From contig CAUGJN010000117.1 of the NCBI GenBank assembly GCA_959599635.1, positions 1 to 5,991 of the forward strand: 5,991 nucleotides of DNA, read 5' to 3'. Under the pieces are notes generated by a model. That model was not told the origin of the DNA and did no database searches. It saw only the letters and a program-made list of their open reading frames with translations. A program made the position numbers and the translations under genes. Shown in pieces: positions 1 to 5,672 of the stretch. Position 1 is the stretch's first letter, and every line of letters begins with the position of its first letter. Source of the stretch: an uncultured Collinsella sp. (GTDB lineage: Bacteria; Actinomycetota; Coriobacteriia; Coriobacteriales; Coriobacteriaceae).

Positions 1-58
1 CGCCAAACGAAAGCGCCAGCGTCAGGCCCGCGACAATAGCAGAATGCTTGGGCTGCAT
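1..58 (-). CDS. 5' end of an unidentified, probably exported protein (partial)
   Basis: Only the first 19 codons lie in the window, read leftward from an ATG at 58-56. A strong ribosome binding site (AGGGAGG on the minus strand, 64-70) sits 5 nt upstream, which is the main support for a real start. The translation has a short basic n-region (K4, H5) followed by a hydrophobic stretch (AIVAGLTLALSFG), as expected for a signal peptide or an N-terminal membrane anchor. The gene points the same way as the regulator gene to its right, 139 bp downstream of that gene's stop, so co-transcription is possible but not shown. The product cannot be identified from this fragment. Confidence 0.55.
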   Translation of the reverse strand, partial: MQPKHSAIVAGLTLALSFG

Positions 59-128
59 AAGATCCTCCCTGCATTGGTGTAGTTAAAGTGCAGTTTGCAA
101 AGATTAGAGTAAGTATTGCAGCTCGCCC

Positions 129-144
129 GTTGTTGCACAACAAC
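129..144. repeat. Short perfect inverted repeat, GTTGTTG-CA-CAACAAC
   Basis: Two 7-nt arms are separated by 2 nt, in the gap between the regulator stop and the next gene. No T-run follows on either strand, so it does not look like an intrinsic terminator. The right arm is part of a direct repeat CAACAACCC at 138-146 and 159-167, with starts 21 bp apart, about two helical turns. It could be a regulatory site for the gene that starts at 58, or chance. The rest of 59-197 shows no gene and no clear promoter. Confidence 0.3.
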
Positions 145-197
145 CCCTCGGTAAACGGCAACAACCCTCCGCGAAATCTTAAGGAATTGCGCTCAAC

Positions 198-629
198 CTA
201 CAGCTTAATGTCAAAGTTGATCTCGGGGACGATGGCCAGGTCGGCCAACGTCACGCCGTCGACGTACTTTTCGATCACGTCGTCCAGACCGCGCCAGAAC
301 TTGACGGTCGAGCACAAATCGCTGCGGGCGCAGCTGTTGTCGATGCCGTCGCACGCCACGGGCGCCGTGCTGCCCTCGACAGCGCGCAGGATGTCGCCGG
401 CACGCACCTCGGCGGGGTCCTTGGCCATCATGTAGCCACCGCCTTTGCCGCGCACACTCTTAAGCAGGCCAGCCTTCATAAGCGGACGAACCAGCTGTTC
501 CAAATACTTTTGCGAGATATGCTCGCGGTCGGCAACCTCGCGCAAGGCAATCTTGCCCTCGGCGTCGCCCAGCGCCGCGATATAGATCATCAGCCGGAGG
601 GCATAGCGGCCCTTGGAAGAAATGAGCAT
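198..629 (-). CDS. Rrf2-family Fe-S-sensing transcriptional regulator (IscR-like)
   Basis: A 143-residue protein of typical Rrf2 length. The N-terminus (MLISSKGRYALR) is the classic Rrf2 opening. A winged helix-turn-helix follows: recognition region ISQKYLEQLVRPL around 38-50 and wing RGKGGGY at 60-66. A cysteine triad, C93-x6-C100-x5-C106, lies where IscR and NsrR bind their Fe-S cluster, followed by a dimerisation-type C-terminal helix. The start at 629 is preferred because GGAGGG (minus strand, 635-640) lies 5 nt upstream and the protein then begins at the family's conserved N-terminus. An upstream in-frame ATG at 707 lies inside the dyad operator and would add 26 unrelated residues. The gene is divergent from the suf operon, which implies that it controls suf and probably itself. 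Closest known roles are IscR, NsrR or CymR; the triad and the suf neighbourhood favour an IscR-like cluster sensor. No His follows C106 at the position IscR uses for its fourth ligand. Confidence 0.93.
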   Translation of the reverse strand: MLISSKGRYALRLMIYIAALGDAEGKIALREVADREHISQKYLEQLVRPLMKAGLLKSVRGKGGGYMMAKDPAEVRAGDILRAVEGSTAPVACDGIDNSCARSDLCSTVKFWRGLDDVIEKYVDGVTLADLAIVPEINFDIKL

Positions 630-634
630 ACCTA

Positions 635-641
635 CCCTCCC
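635..641 (-). promoter_or_regulatory. Ribosome binding site of the Rrf2 gene
   Basis: The minus strand reads GGGAGGG, 5 nt before the ATG at 629. It decides the start in favour of the 143-residue form over the longer reading from 707. Confidence 0.7.
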
Positions 642-649
642 ATCGCATC

Positions 650-680
650 TGGGACAACATAACCAGGTTTGTTTGTCCCA
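650..680. promoter_or_regulatory. 31-bp dyad operator, copy 1 (regulator-proximal)
   Basis: Two 15-bp half-sites flank a central A at 665. Outer arms are TGGGACAA (650-657) and TTGTCCCA (673-680), and inner arms are AACC (661-664) and GGTT (666-669). The half-sites match at 12 of 15 positions. The same architecture recurs at 694-724. This copy begins 21 bp upstream of the regulator start codon, so a bound protein would probably cover the regulator's own promoter and autorepress. A weak minus-strand -10-like hexamer (TATGTT, 656-661) lies inside it. That the Rrf2 protein binds here is inferred: it is the only regulator gene in view and is adjacent. Confidence 0.7.
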
Positions 681-693
681 AATCTTAAGTAAG

Positions 694-724
694 TGGGACA
701 AACACAACAGGTTATTTTGTCCCA
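694..724. promoter_or_regulatory. 31-bp dyad operator, copy 2 (suf-proximal)
   Basis: Same design as copy 1: TGGGACAA (694-701) and TTGTCCCA (717-724) around a central A at 709, with inner GGTT at 710-713. It matches copy 1 at 24 of 31 positions and starts 44 bp after it, about four helical turns. It ends 37 bp before the candidate suf -35 hexamer, so a protein bound only here would sit upstream of polymerase rather than on the core promoter. This fits activation or looping better than simple occlusion. Assignment to the adjacent Rrf2 regulator is inferred. Confidence 0.7.
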
Positions 725-745
725 GAATTTGAAAAGTCGAGTGGA

Positions 746-769
746 TTAGTCGGGTTTTCCCTTGACTAA
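746..769. repeat. Inverted repeat TTAGTC-N12-GACTAA overlapping the suf -35
   Basis: The 6-nt arms at 746-751 and 764-769 are extended inward by GGG (752-754) and CCC (759-761) around TTTT, with two unpaired T on one side. The right arm overlaps the TTGACT hexamer at 762-767. The arms (TAGTCGGG, CTTGACTA) resemble half-sites of the E. coli IscR type 1 motif (SYYGACTR and TAGTCRRS), but in the opposite relative order. It could be a second operator covering the promoter. Because it lies upstream of the predicted transcription start, it would not act as an RNA hairpin of the suf transcript. Confidence 0.4.
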
Positions 770-789
770 CGCCGAACCCATAGTAACTT
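762..789 (+). promoter_or_regulatory. Candidate suf operon promoter
   Basis: TTGACT at 762-767 matches the -35 consensus at 5 of 6 positions. TAACTT at 784-789, after a 16-bp spacer, fits the loose TAnnnT -10 common in high-GC Gram-positives but matches TATAAT at only 3 of 6 positions. The predicted transcription start is near 796, giving a leader of roughly 57 nt to sufC. The weak -10 with a strong -35 is compatible with regulator-assisted initiation. The -10 choice is uncertain. Confidence 0.45.
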
Positions 790-814
790 TATTCCGAGAA
801 GATTCCTAGGGTTT

Positions 815-834
815 AGTACACCTATGAGTACACC
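815..834 (+). repeat. Tandem AGTACACC direct repeat in the suf leader
   Basis: AGTACACC occurs at 815-822 and 827-834, 12 bp apart, within the predicted leader. An ATG (824-826), in frame with sufC, lies between the copies. That ATG has no good ribosome binding site. Function unknown; may be chance. Confidence 0.3.
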
Positions 835-841
835 ATATACA

Positions 842-848
842 GAGAGGG
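842..848 (+). promoter_or_regulatory. Ribosome binding site of sufC
   Basis: GAGAGGG ends 5 nt before the ATG at 854. The alternative ATG at 824 lacks a site at proper spacing, so this element selects 854 as the start. Confidence 0.6.
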
Positions 849-853
849 ACAGC

Positions 854-1654
854 ATGAGCACAAATCCGCTGCTTTCCATCGAAGGTCTGACTGCCTCCGT
901 GGACGAGAAGACCATCCTCCACAACGTCAACCTGCAAGTCGCCGCCGGCGAGACCCACGTGCTGATGGGCCCCAACGGCGCGGGTAAGTCCACCCTTGGT
1001 CACCTGGTCATGGGCGACCCCGTCTACACCGTCAACGACGGCCGCATCATCTTTGACGGCCAGGACATCACCGAGCTCACCACCGACAAGCGCTCGCGTG
1101 CCGGCCTGTTCCTGAGCTTCCAGGCCCCGGTCGAGATCCCGGGCGTGCCGCTGTCGAGCTTTTTGCGCGCCAGCATCGCCGGCCGCCCCGGTCTGGAGAT
1201 GAAGGGCAAGGAGTTCCGCCGTCGCGTCAAAGAGCTCGCGGCCGAGCTCAACATGGATACCGCCTACCTCAACCGCGAGCTGGGCGTGGGCTTCTCGGGC
1301 GGCGAGAAGAAGAAGGTAGAAATGCTCCAGCTTCTGCTGCTGCAGCCCAAGCTCGCCATCCTGGACGAGACCGACTCGGGCCTGGACGTCGACGCCCTGT
1401 CCACCGTCAGCCACGGCATGGACGCCTACCGCAAGAGCTGCGACGGCTCCATGCTCATCATCACGCACAACACGCGCATCCTGGAGCACCTTGATGTCGA
1501 CCGCGTCCACGTTATGGTCAAGGGCCACATCGTGCGCGAGGACGACGCCTCGCTCATCCCCTGGATCGACAAGAACGGTTTTGAGACCTTCGAGCGCGAG
1601 GCCGCCGAGCAGCGCGCCCAGGCCGAGGCCGCCGCTGCCGAGCAGCAGGCGTAA
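854..1654 (+). CDS. sufC: SufC, Fe-S cluster assembly ATPase
   Basis: A 266-residue ABC-type ATPase, a normal SufC length (about 250-265). It is the soluble, non-transporting ATPase that binds SufB and SufD in the cytoplasm and drives the conformational change for cluster assembly. Visible motifs: Walker A GPNGAGKST (39-47), Q-loop Q90, signature FSGGE (147-151), Walker B LAILDE (167-172), D-loop SGLD (175-178) and H-loop H205. FSGGEKKKVE and DETDSGLDVDAL are the SufC-specific forms of these motifs and separate it from transporter ATPases. The start at 854 is chosen over 824 (10 extra codons) because GAGAGGG is correctly placed before it. The last 17 residues are a low-complexity Ala/Glu/Gln tail. 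It is the first gene of the operon, with 12 nt to sufB. Confidence 0.97.
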   Translation: MSTNPLLSIEGLTASVDEKTILHNVNLQVAAGETHVLMGPNGAGKSTLGHLVMGDPVYTVNDGRIIFDGQDITELTTDKRSRAGLFLSFQAPVEIPGVPLSSFLRASIAGRPGLEMKGKEFRRRVKELAAELNMDTAYLNRELGVGFSGGEKKKVEMLQLLLLQPKLAILDETDSGLDVDALSTVSHGMDAYRKSCDGSMLIITHNTRILEHLDVDRVHVMVKGHIVREDDASLIPWIDKNGFETFEREAAEQRAQAEAAAAEQQA

Positions 1655-1666
1655 AGGGGCGACGCA

Positions 1667-3079
1667 ATGACCAGGAACCGCACCGAGGTCGCGGACATCG
1701 ACCGCAGCCTCTACGACTTCTCCTACGGCGAGGAGGGATTCGAGCGCCTCGACACCGGCATCACGCCCGACATCGTGCGCGAGATCAGCGCCAAGAAGGA
1801 CGAGCCGCAGTGGATGCTCGACCTGCGCTTAAAGTCCCTCGAGATCTTCAATCGTTTTCCCGACCCGACGTGGGGTCCCTCCATCGAGGGCTTGGACATG
1901 GACAACATCGTCACCTACGTCAAGCCCAACACCGACCAAAAGCACGACTGGGAGTCGGTGCCCGACGACATCAAGAATACCTTTGAGCGCCTGGGCATCC
2001 CCGAGGCCGAGCGCAGCTATCTGGCGGGCGTCGGCGCGCAGTACGACTCCGAGCTGGTCTACCACAACATGCAGGACACTGCGTCCAAGATGGGCATCGT
2101 CTACTCCGGCATCGAGGAGGCCCTGCACGACCCGCAGTGGGAGCCGCTCATCCACGAGAAGTTTATGACGCTCATCCCGCCCACCGACCACAGGTTTGCG
2201 GCCCTGCACGGCGCCGTGTGGTCGGGCGGCTCGTTTGTCTACGTGCCCAAGGGCACCAAGTTGGACTTCCCGCTGCAGAGCTACTTCCGCCTTAATGCCA
2301 AGGGCGCCGGCCAGTTTGAGCACACGCTCATCATCGTCGAGGACGACGCCGACCTGCACTTTATCGAGGGTTGCTCCGCGCCCAAGTACAACGTGGCCAA
2401 CCTCCACGCCGGCGCCGTCGAGCTCTTTGTGGGCAAGCGTGCGCACCTGCGCTACTCGACCATCGAGAACTGGTCCAAGAACATGTACAACCTCAACACC
2501 AAGCGTGCGCGCGTGGACGAGGACGGCGACATCGAGTGGATCAGCGGCTCCTTCGGCAGCCACGTGGGCTACCTCTACCCCATGAGCGTGCTCAACGGCC
2601 GTCGCGCCCGCTCGAGCTTTACCGGCATTACCTTTGCCGGCGCCGGCCAGAACCTGGACACCGGCTGCAAGGTCGTGCTCAACGCACCCGAGACCTCGGC
2701 AACCGTCGAGACCAAGGGCATTTCCAAAAGCGGCGGCATCCAGACGTTCCGCAGCTCCATTGTGGCCACGCCCAAGGCCGAGGGTTCCAAGGCAACCGTG
2801 AGCTGTCAGTCGCTCATGCTCGACGATCAGAGCCGCTCCGACACCATCCCCGCCATGGACATCCGCGCCAAGAACGTCGATATCGGCCATGAGGCCACCA
2901 TCGGCCGTATCGGCGACGACAAGGTGTTTTACCTGATGAGCCGCGGCATCTCGGAGGAAGAGGCCCGCACCATGATTGTCAACGGCTTTGCCAACCCGGT
3001 CTCCAAGGAGTTGCCGCTTGAGTACGCCGTCGAGATGAACAACCTGATCAAGCTCGAGATGGAAGGAGCAATCGGATAA
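1667..3079 (+). CDS. sufB: SufB, Fe-S cluster scaffold subunit
   Basis: A 470-residue SufB, the subunit of the SufBCD complex on which the new cluster is built. The central and C-terminal beta-helix region is strongly recognisable: SGGSFVYVPKG (186-196), EGCSAPKYN (234-242), SATVETKGISKSGG (344-357) and a C-terminal HEATIGRIG (408-416). C380 and E409 are 29 residues apart, as are the E. coli SufB assembly residues C405 and E434, so both key positions are kept. C236, in the EGCSAP motif, is another conserved cysteine. Only three cysteines are present in all (236, 334, 380), so the N-terminal CxxCxxxC motif of enterobacterial SufB is absent. AAAGGGG (1653-1659, overlapping the sufC stop) serves as ribosome binding site 7 nt before the ATG. 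The stop overlaps the sufD start by one base (TAATG). Confidence 0.97.
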   Translation: MTRNRTEVADIDRSLYDFSYGEEGFERLDTGITPDIVREISAKKDEPQWMLDLRLKSLEIFNRFPDPTWGPSIEGLDMDNIVTYVKPNTDQKHDWESVPDDIKNTFERLGIPEAERSYLAGVGAQYDSELVYHNMQDTASKMGIVYSGIEEALHDPQWEPLIHEKFMTLIPPTDHRFAALHGAVWSGGSFVYVPKGTKLDFPLQSYFRLNAKGAGQFEHTLIIVEDDADLHFIEGCSAPKYNVANLHAGAVELFVGKRAHLRYSTIENWSKNMYNLNTKRARVDEDGDIEWISGSFGSHVGYLYPMSVLNGRRARSSFTGITFAGAGQNLDTGCKVVLNAPETSATVETKGISKSGGIQTFRSSIVATPKAEGSKATVSCQSLMLDDQSRSDTIPAMDIRAKNVDIGHEATIGRIGDDKVFYLMSRGISEEEARTMIVNGFANPVSKELPLEYAVEMNNLIKLEMEGAIG

Positions 3080-4350
3080 TGAAACAGGAAACCAACGCCG
3101 CTGCCACCACGCTCGAGCAGGTAAACGCGATGCCCGCAGCAACCTGGGGCTGGCTGAAAATGAATCAGACCAAGCTCGAGCTCTCTGACGAGCTTGCCGC
3201 CGCTCCCGCCGAGACCATTGAGGTCGAGGGCTTGAACGAGCAGTTTACTGGCGTGACAGACGCGTTCGACGCCGCCATGGAAGCCATGGCCGAGCGTTTC
3301 CCCGAGCGCCGCGCCTCCGCCCCCGGCGACGCCGACGACCGCGCCCGCATCACGCCCGAAACCGAGCTCGACGTGCCCGCCACCTCGGTCTACCAGGCCG
3401 GAGCCATTAAGCTCGAGGAGGAGCTCTCCCCCGCTGAGGCCTTCGAAACCGGCATGGGCGAGGCTGCCTACACATATCTGGCAGACCACGCCACCAAGCG
3501 CATCGTTATTGATGTGCCCGCCTACCAGCACGCCACGGTTACTGTGCGCGCGAGCGGCATCGATGCCGCCGCGGCCATCGCCGCCATCGACGTCGTCGCC
3601 CGCCCGCAGGCAACGCTCGACCTGCAGATTGCCCTAGACTCTCCCGTTAGCGGCGAGGGCGTCGTGGGCTCCGTGCTGCGCGTCTGCGCCCACGAGTACG
3701 CCACCGTCAACGTGACCTGCACGCAGACGCTCGACGATAGCTGGATCGCACTCGACGACACCGGCCTGTTCCTGGACGAGGGTGCGCGCGTCAACGTGCA
3801 GCACACCGTCCTGGGTGCCGGCGCCAGCGCCACCGGCCTTGCCGGCGACCTGCTGGGCGACACCGCCAAGGTGACGATCGATACCGATTACCTGGGCGCC
3901 CGCGAGCAGGTGCGCGACTTTAACTACGAGCTGCGCCACCGCGGTCGCAAGACCGAATGCGAGATCGACGCCAACGGCGTGCTGACCGGCACGTCCAAAA
4001 AGGTCTATCGCGGCACCATCGACCTCGTACACGGCTGCAAGGGCGCAACCGGCACCGAGCGCGAGACCGTGCTGCTCGCCAACAAGGGCGTCGACAACAA
4101 GACCGTCCCCGTCATCCTGTGCGACGAGGACGACGTCGCCGGCAACCACGGCGCCACCATCGGCCACGTCCGCGACGAGCAGCTGTTCTACCTCGCCTGC
4201 CGAGGCCTTGACCAAAACGCCGCCGAGGACCTGTTCATCCGCGCCAAGCTGGAGGACGCCGCGCTTTCCGCCACTGATGAGCGCACCCGCGCCGCCGTCG
4301 CCCGCCTGGGCAACAACCTGATCGATAACTTTGAAGAGGAGCTCGCATGA
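3079..4350 (+). CDS. sufD: SufD, Fe-S cluster scaffold partner subunit
   Basis: A 423-residue SufD, the SufB paralogue that pairs with it in SufBCD and contributes to iron acquisition and cluster assembly. The family N-terminal motif TWGWLKMNQTKL (22-33) is present. A divergent, Ala-rich N-terminal helical part is followed by the beta-helix core and the C-terminal block NHGATIGHVRDEQLFYLACRG (356-376). H357 in that block corresponds by motif to E. coli SufD H360, which is important for cluster assembly. The start ATG overlaps the sufB stop (TAATG). GGAAGGAG at 3061-3068, inside sufB, lies 10 nt upstream, slightly far but usable. The gene ends in ATGA shared with sufS. Residues 38-125 are rich in Ala, Glu and Asp and poorly conserved, which is common for SufD. 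Confidence 0.95.
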   Translation: MKQETNAAATTLEQVNAMPAATWGWLKMNQTKLELSDELAAAPAETIEVEGLNEQFTGVTDAFDAAMEAMAERFPERRASAPGDADDRARITPETELDVPATSVYQAGAIKLEEELSPAEAFETGMGEAAYTYLADHATKRIVIDVPAYQHATVTVRASGIDAAAAIAAIDVVARPQATLDLQIALDSPVSGEGVVGSVLRVCAHEYATVNVTCTQTLDDSWIALDDTGLFLDEGARVNVQHTVLGAGASATGLAGDLLGDTAKVTIDTDYLGAREQVRDFNYELRHRGRKTECEIDANGVLTGTSKKVYRGTIDLVHGCKGATGTERETVLLANKGVDNKTVPVILCDEDDVAGNHGATIGHVRDEQLFYLACRGLDQNAAEDLFIRAKLEDAALSATDERTRAAVARLGNNLIDNFEEELA

Positions 4351-5672
4351 TCGACACCGAGCACGTTAAATGCGATACCTGTACCGCCCCCGAACCCATG
4401 GAACTCGACGCCAGCGACGAGGCCTCGCGCGGCTGGCCTACCGTCGACATCGAGACCAACCCCTACAAGGGCCAGTTCCCGCTGTTCCAACAGCATCCCG
4501 AGATCGCCTTCCTCGATAGCGCCGCCACCGCGCAGCGCCCCGCCTGCGTGCTCGACGCCGAGCGTGACTTCTACCAGCGCATGAACGCCAACCCGCTGCG
4601 CGGCCTGTACTCGCTGTCCGTCGAGGCTACCGAGGCCATCGCGAAGGTGCGTCAGCAGATCGCCGACGTCATCGGCGCCTCCCAGGCCAACGAGGTCGTC
4701 TTCACCCGCAACACGAGCGAGTCGCTCAACCTGGTCGCCAAGAGCTTTGCACCCACGGTGCTCGAGCCCGGTGACGAGGTCGTCATCACTATCATGGAGC
4801 ACCACTCCAACCTGATCCCGTGGCAGCAGGTCTGCCGCGAGACCGGTGCCAAGCTCGTCTACCTCTATCCCACCAAGACCGGCCAGCTCACGACCGAGGA
4901 GGTTCTGGCCAAGGTGGGCCCCAAGACCAAGATCTTGGCCGTGGGACAGGTCTCTAACGTGCTGGGCGTCGAGAACCCGGTCAAGAATCTCGGCAAGCTC
5001 GTGCACAAGTACGGCGGCTACCTGGTCGTCGACGGTGCGCAATCGCTGCCGCACATGTCGGTCGATGTGGCCGACCTGGGCGCCGATTTCTTTGCCTTTA
5101 GCGCGCACAAGGCCATGGGCCCCATGGGCATCGGCGTACTGTGGGGCAAGATGGACCTGCTCAACGCCATGCCGCCCATGCTCACCGGCGGCGAGATGAT
5201 CGATTCGGTCACCGAGCAGGACGCCGTCTGGGCTCCTGTCCCCGAGAAGTTCGAGGCCGGCACGCAGGACGCCGCCGGCATCTTCGCCACGGGTGCCGCA
5301 CTCGATTACCTGGTCAACACGGTGGGTTACGAGAACATCCAGGCACGCGAGCAGGCGCTCATCCACTACCTGATGGGCGAGCTCATGCAGCTCGACTTTA
5401 TTCAGATCATCGGCTCCATCTATTGGGACAACCACCACGGCGTCGTGAGCTTTAACGTCAAGGGCATCCACCCGCACGACGTCGCGAGCATCATGGACAT
5501 GGACGGCGTCTGCATCCGCGCCGGTCACCACTGCGCGCAGCCGCTGCTCACCTGGCTGGGCGTCGAGAACCTTGCCTGCTGCCGCGCCAGCGTGGCCTTC
5601 TACAACGACAAGGCCGACATCGACAAGTTCATCGCCGGCCTGCATCACGTTTGGAGCACGTTCAATGGGTAA
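4347..5672 (+). CDS. sufS: SufS, PLP-dependent cysteine desulfurase
   Basis: A 441-residue class II (SufS-type) cysteine desulfurase that converts cysteine to alanine and holds the sulfur as a persulfide for SufU. Visible elements: substrate and cofactor motif FLDSAAT (55-61), EHHSN with H152 (probable PLP-stacking His) at 151-155, VVDGAQS with D229 and Q232 (PLP contacts), SAHK with the Schiff-base lysine K255, and RAGHHCAQPL (391-400) with catalytic C396. The C-terminal CRASVAFYN is also typical. The start overlaps the sufD stop by 4 nt (ATGA), and GAGGAG (4336-4341) lies 5 nt upstream, so this start is well supported. Compared with usual SufS proteins (about 405-415 residues), there are roughly 30 extra N-terminal residues carrying C9-x2-C12. 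An internal start at M18 has no ribosome binding site. The 3' end overlaps sufU by 8 nt. Confidence 0.97.
   Translation: MIDTEHVKCDTCTAPEPMELDASDEASRGWPTVDIETNPYKGQFPLFQQHPEIAFLDSAATAQRPACVLDAERDFYQRMNANPLRGLYSLSVEATEAIAKVRQQIADVIGASQANEVVFTRNTSESLNLVAKSFAPTVLEPGDEVVITIMEHHSNLIPWQQVCRETGAKLVYLYPTKTGQLTTEEVLAKVGPKTKILAVGQVSNVLGVENPVKNLGKLVHKYGGYLVVDGAQSLPHMSVDVADLGADFFAFSAHKAMGPMGIGVLWGKMDLLNAMPPMLTGGEMIDSVTEQDAVWAPVPEKFEAGTQDAAGIFATGAALDYLVNTVGYENIQAREQALIHYLMGELMQLDFIQIIGSIYWDNHHGVVSFNVKGIHPHDVASIMDMDGVCIRAGHHCAQPLLTWLGVENLACCRASVAFYNDKADIDKFIAGLHHVWSTFNG

Noticed and set aside
129..144. Intrinsic terminator for the Rrf2 gene
   Set aside because: A stem is possible, but it is not GC-rich and no T-run follows on the minus strand.
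88..435. 115-codon open frame on the + strand over the regulator end
   Set aside because: It overlaps the Rrf2 gene in antisense, has no ribosome binding site and no family resemblance.
630..707. Longer Rrf2 reading starting at 707 (169 residues)
   Set aside because: The added 26 residues run through the dyad operator, do not resemble the family, and lack the strong ribosome binding site seen before 629.
650..724. CRISPR array or transposon end, suggested by the repeated 31-bp elements
   Set aside because: There are only two imperfect copies, each palindromic, with a 13-bp spacer in a divergent promoter region. This fits an operator, and no transposase or cas gene is present.
824..853. Upstream ATG for sufC at 824
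   Set aside because: There is no properly spaced ribosome binding site, while the ATG at 854 has GAGAGGG and gives the usual SufC N-terminus.
1829..3142. 437-codon open frame antisense to sufB, with similar long antisense frames opposite sufC and sufD
   Set aside because: Same codon-bias artefact. The translation shows no domain and fully overlaps a confidently identified gene.
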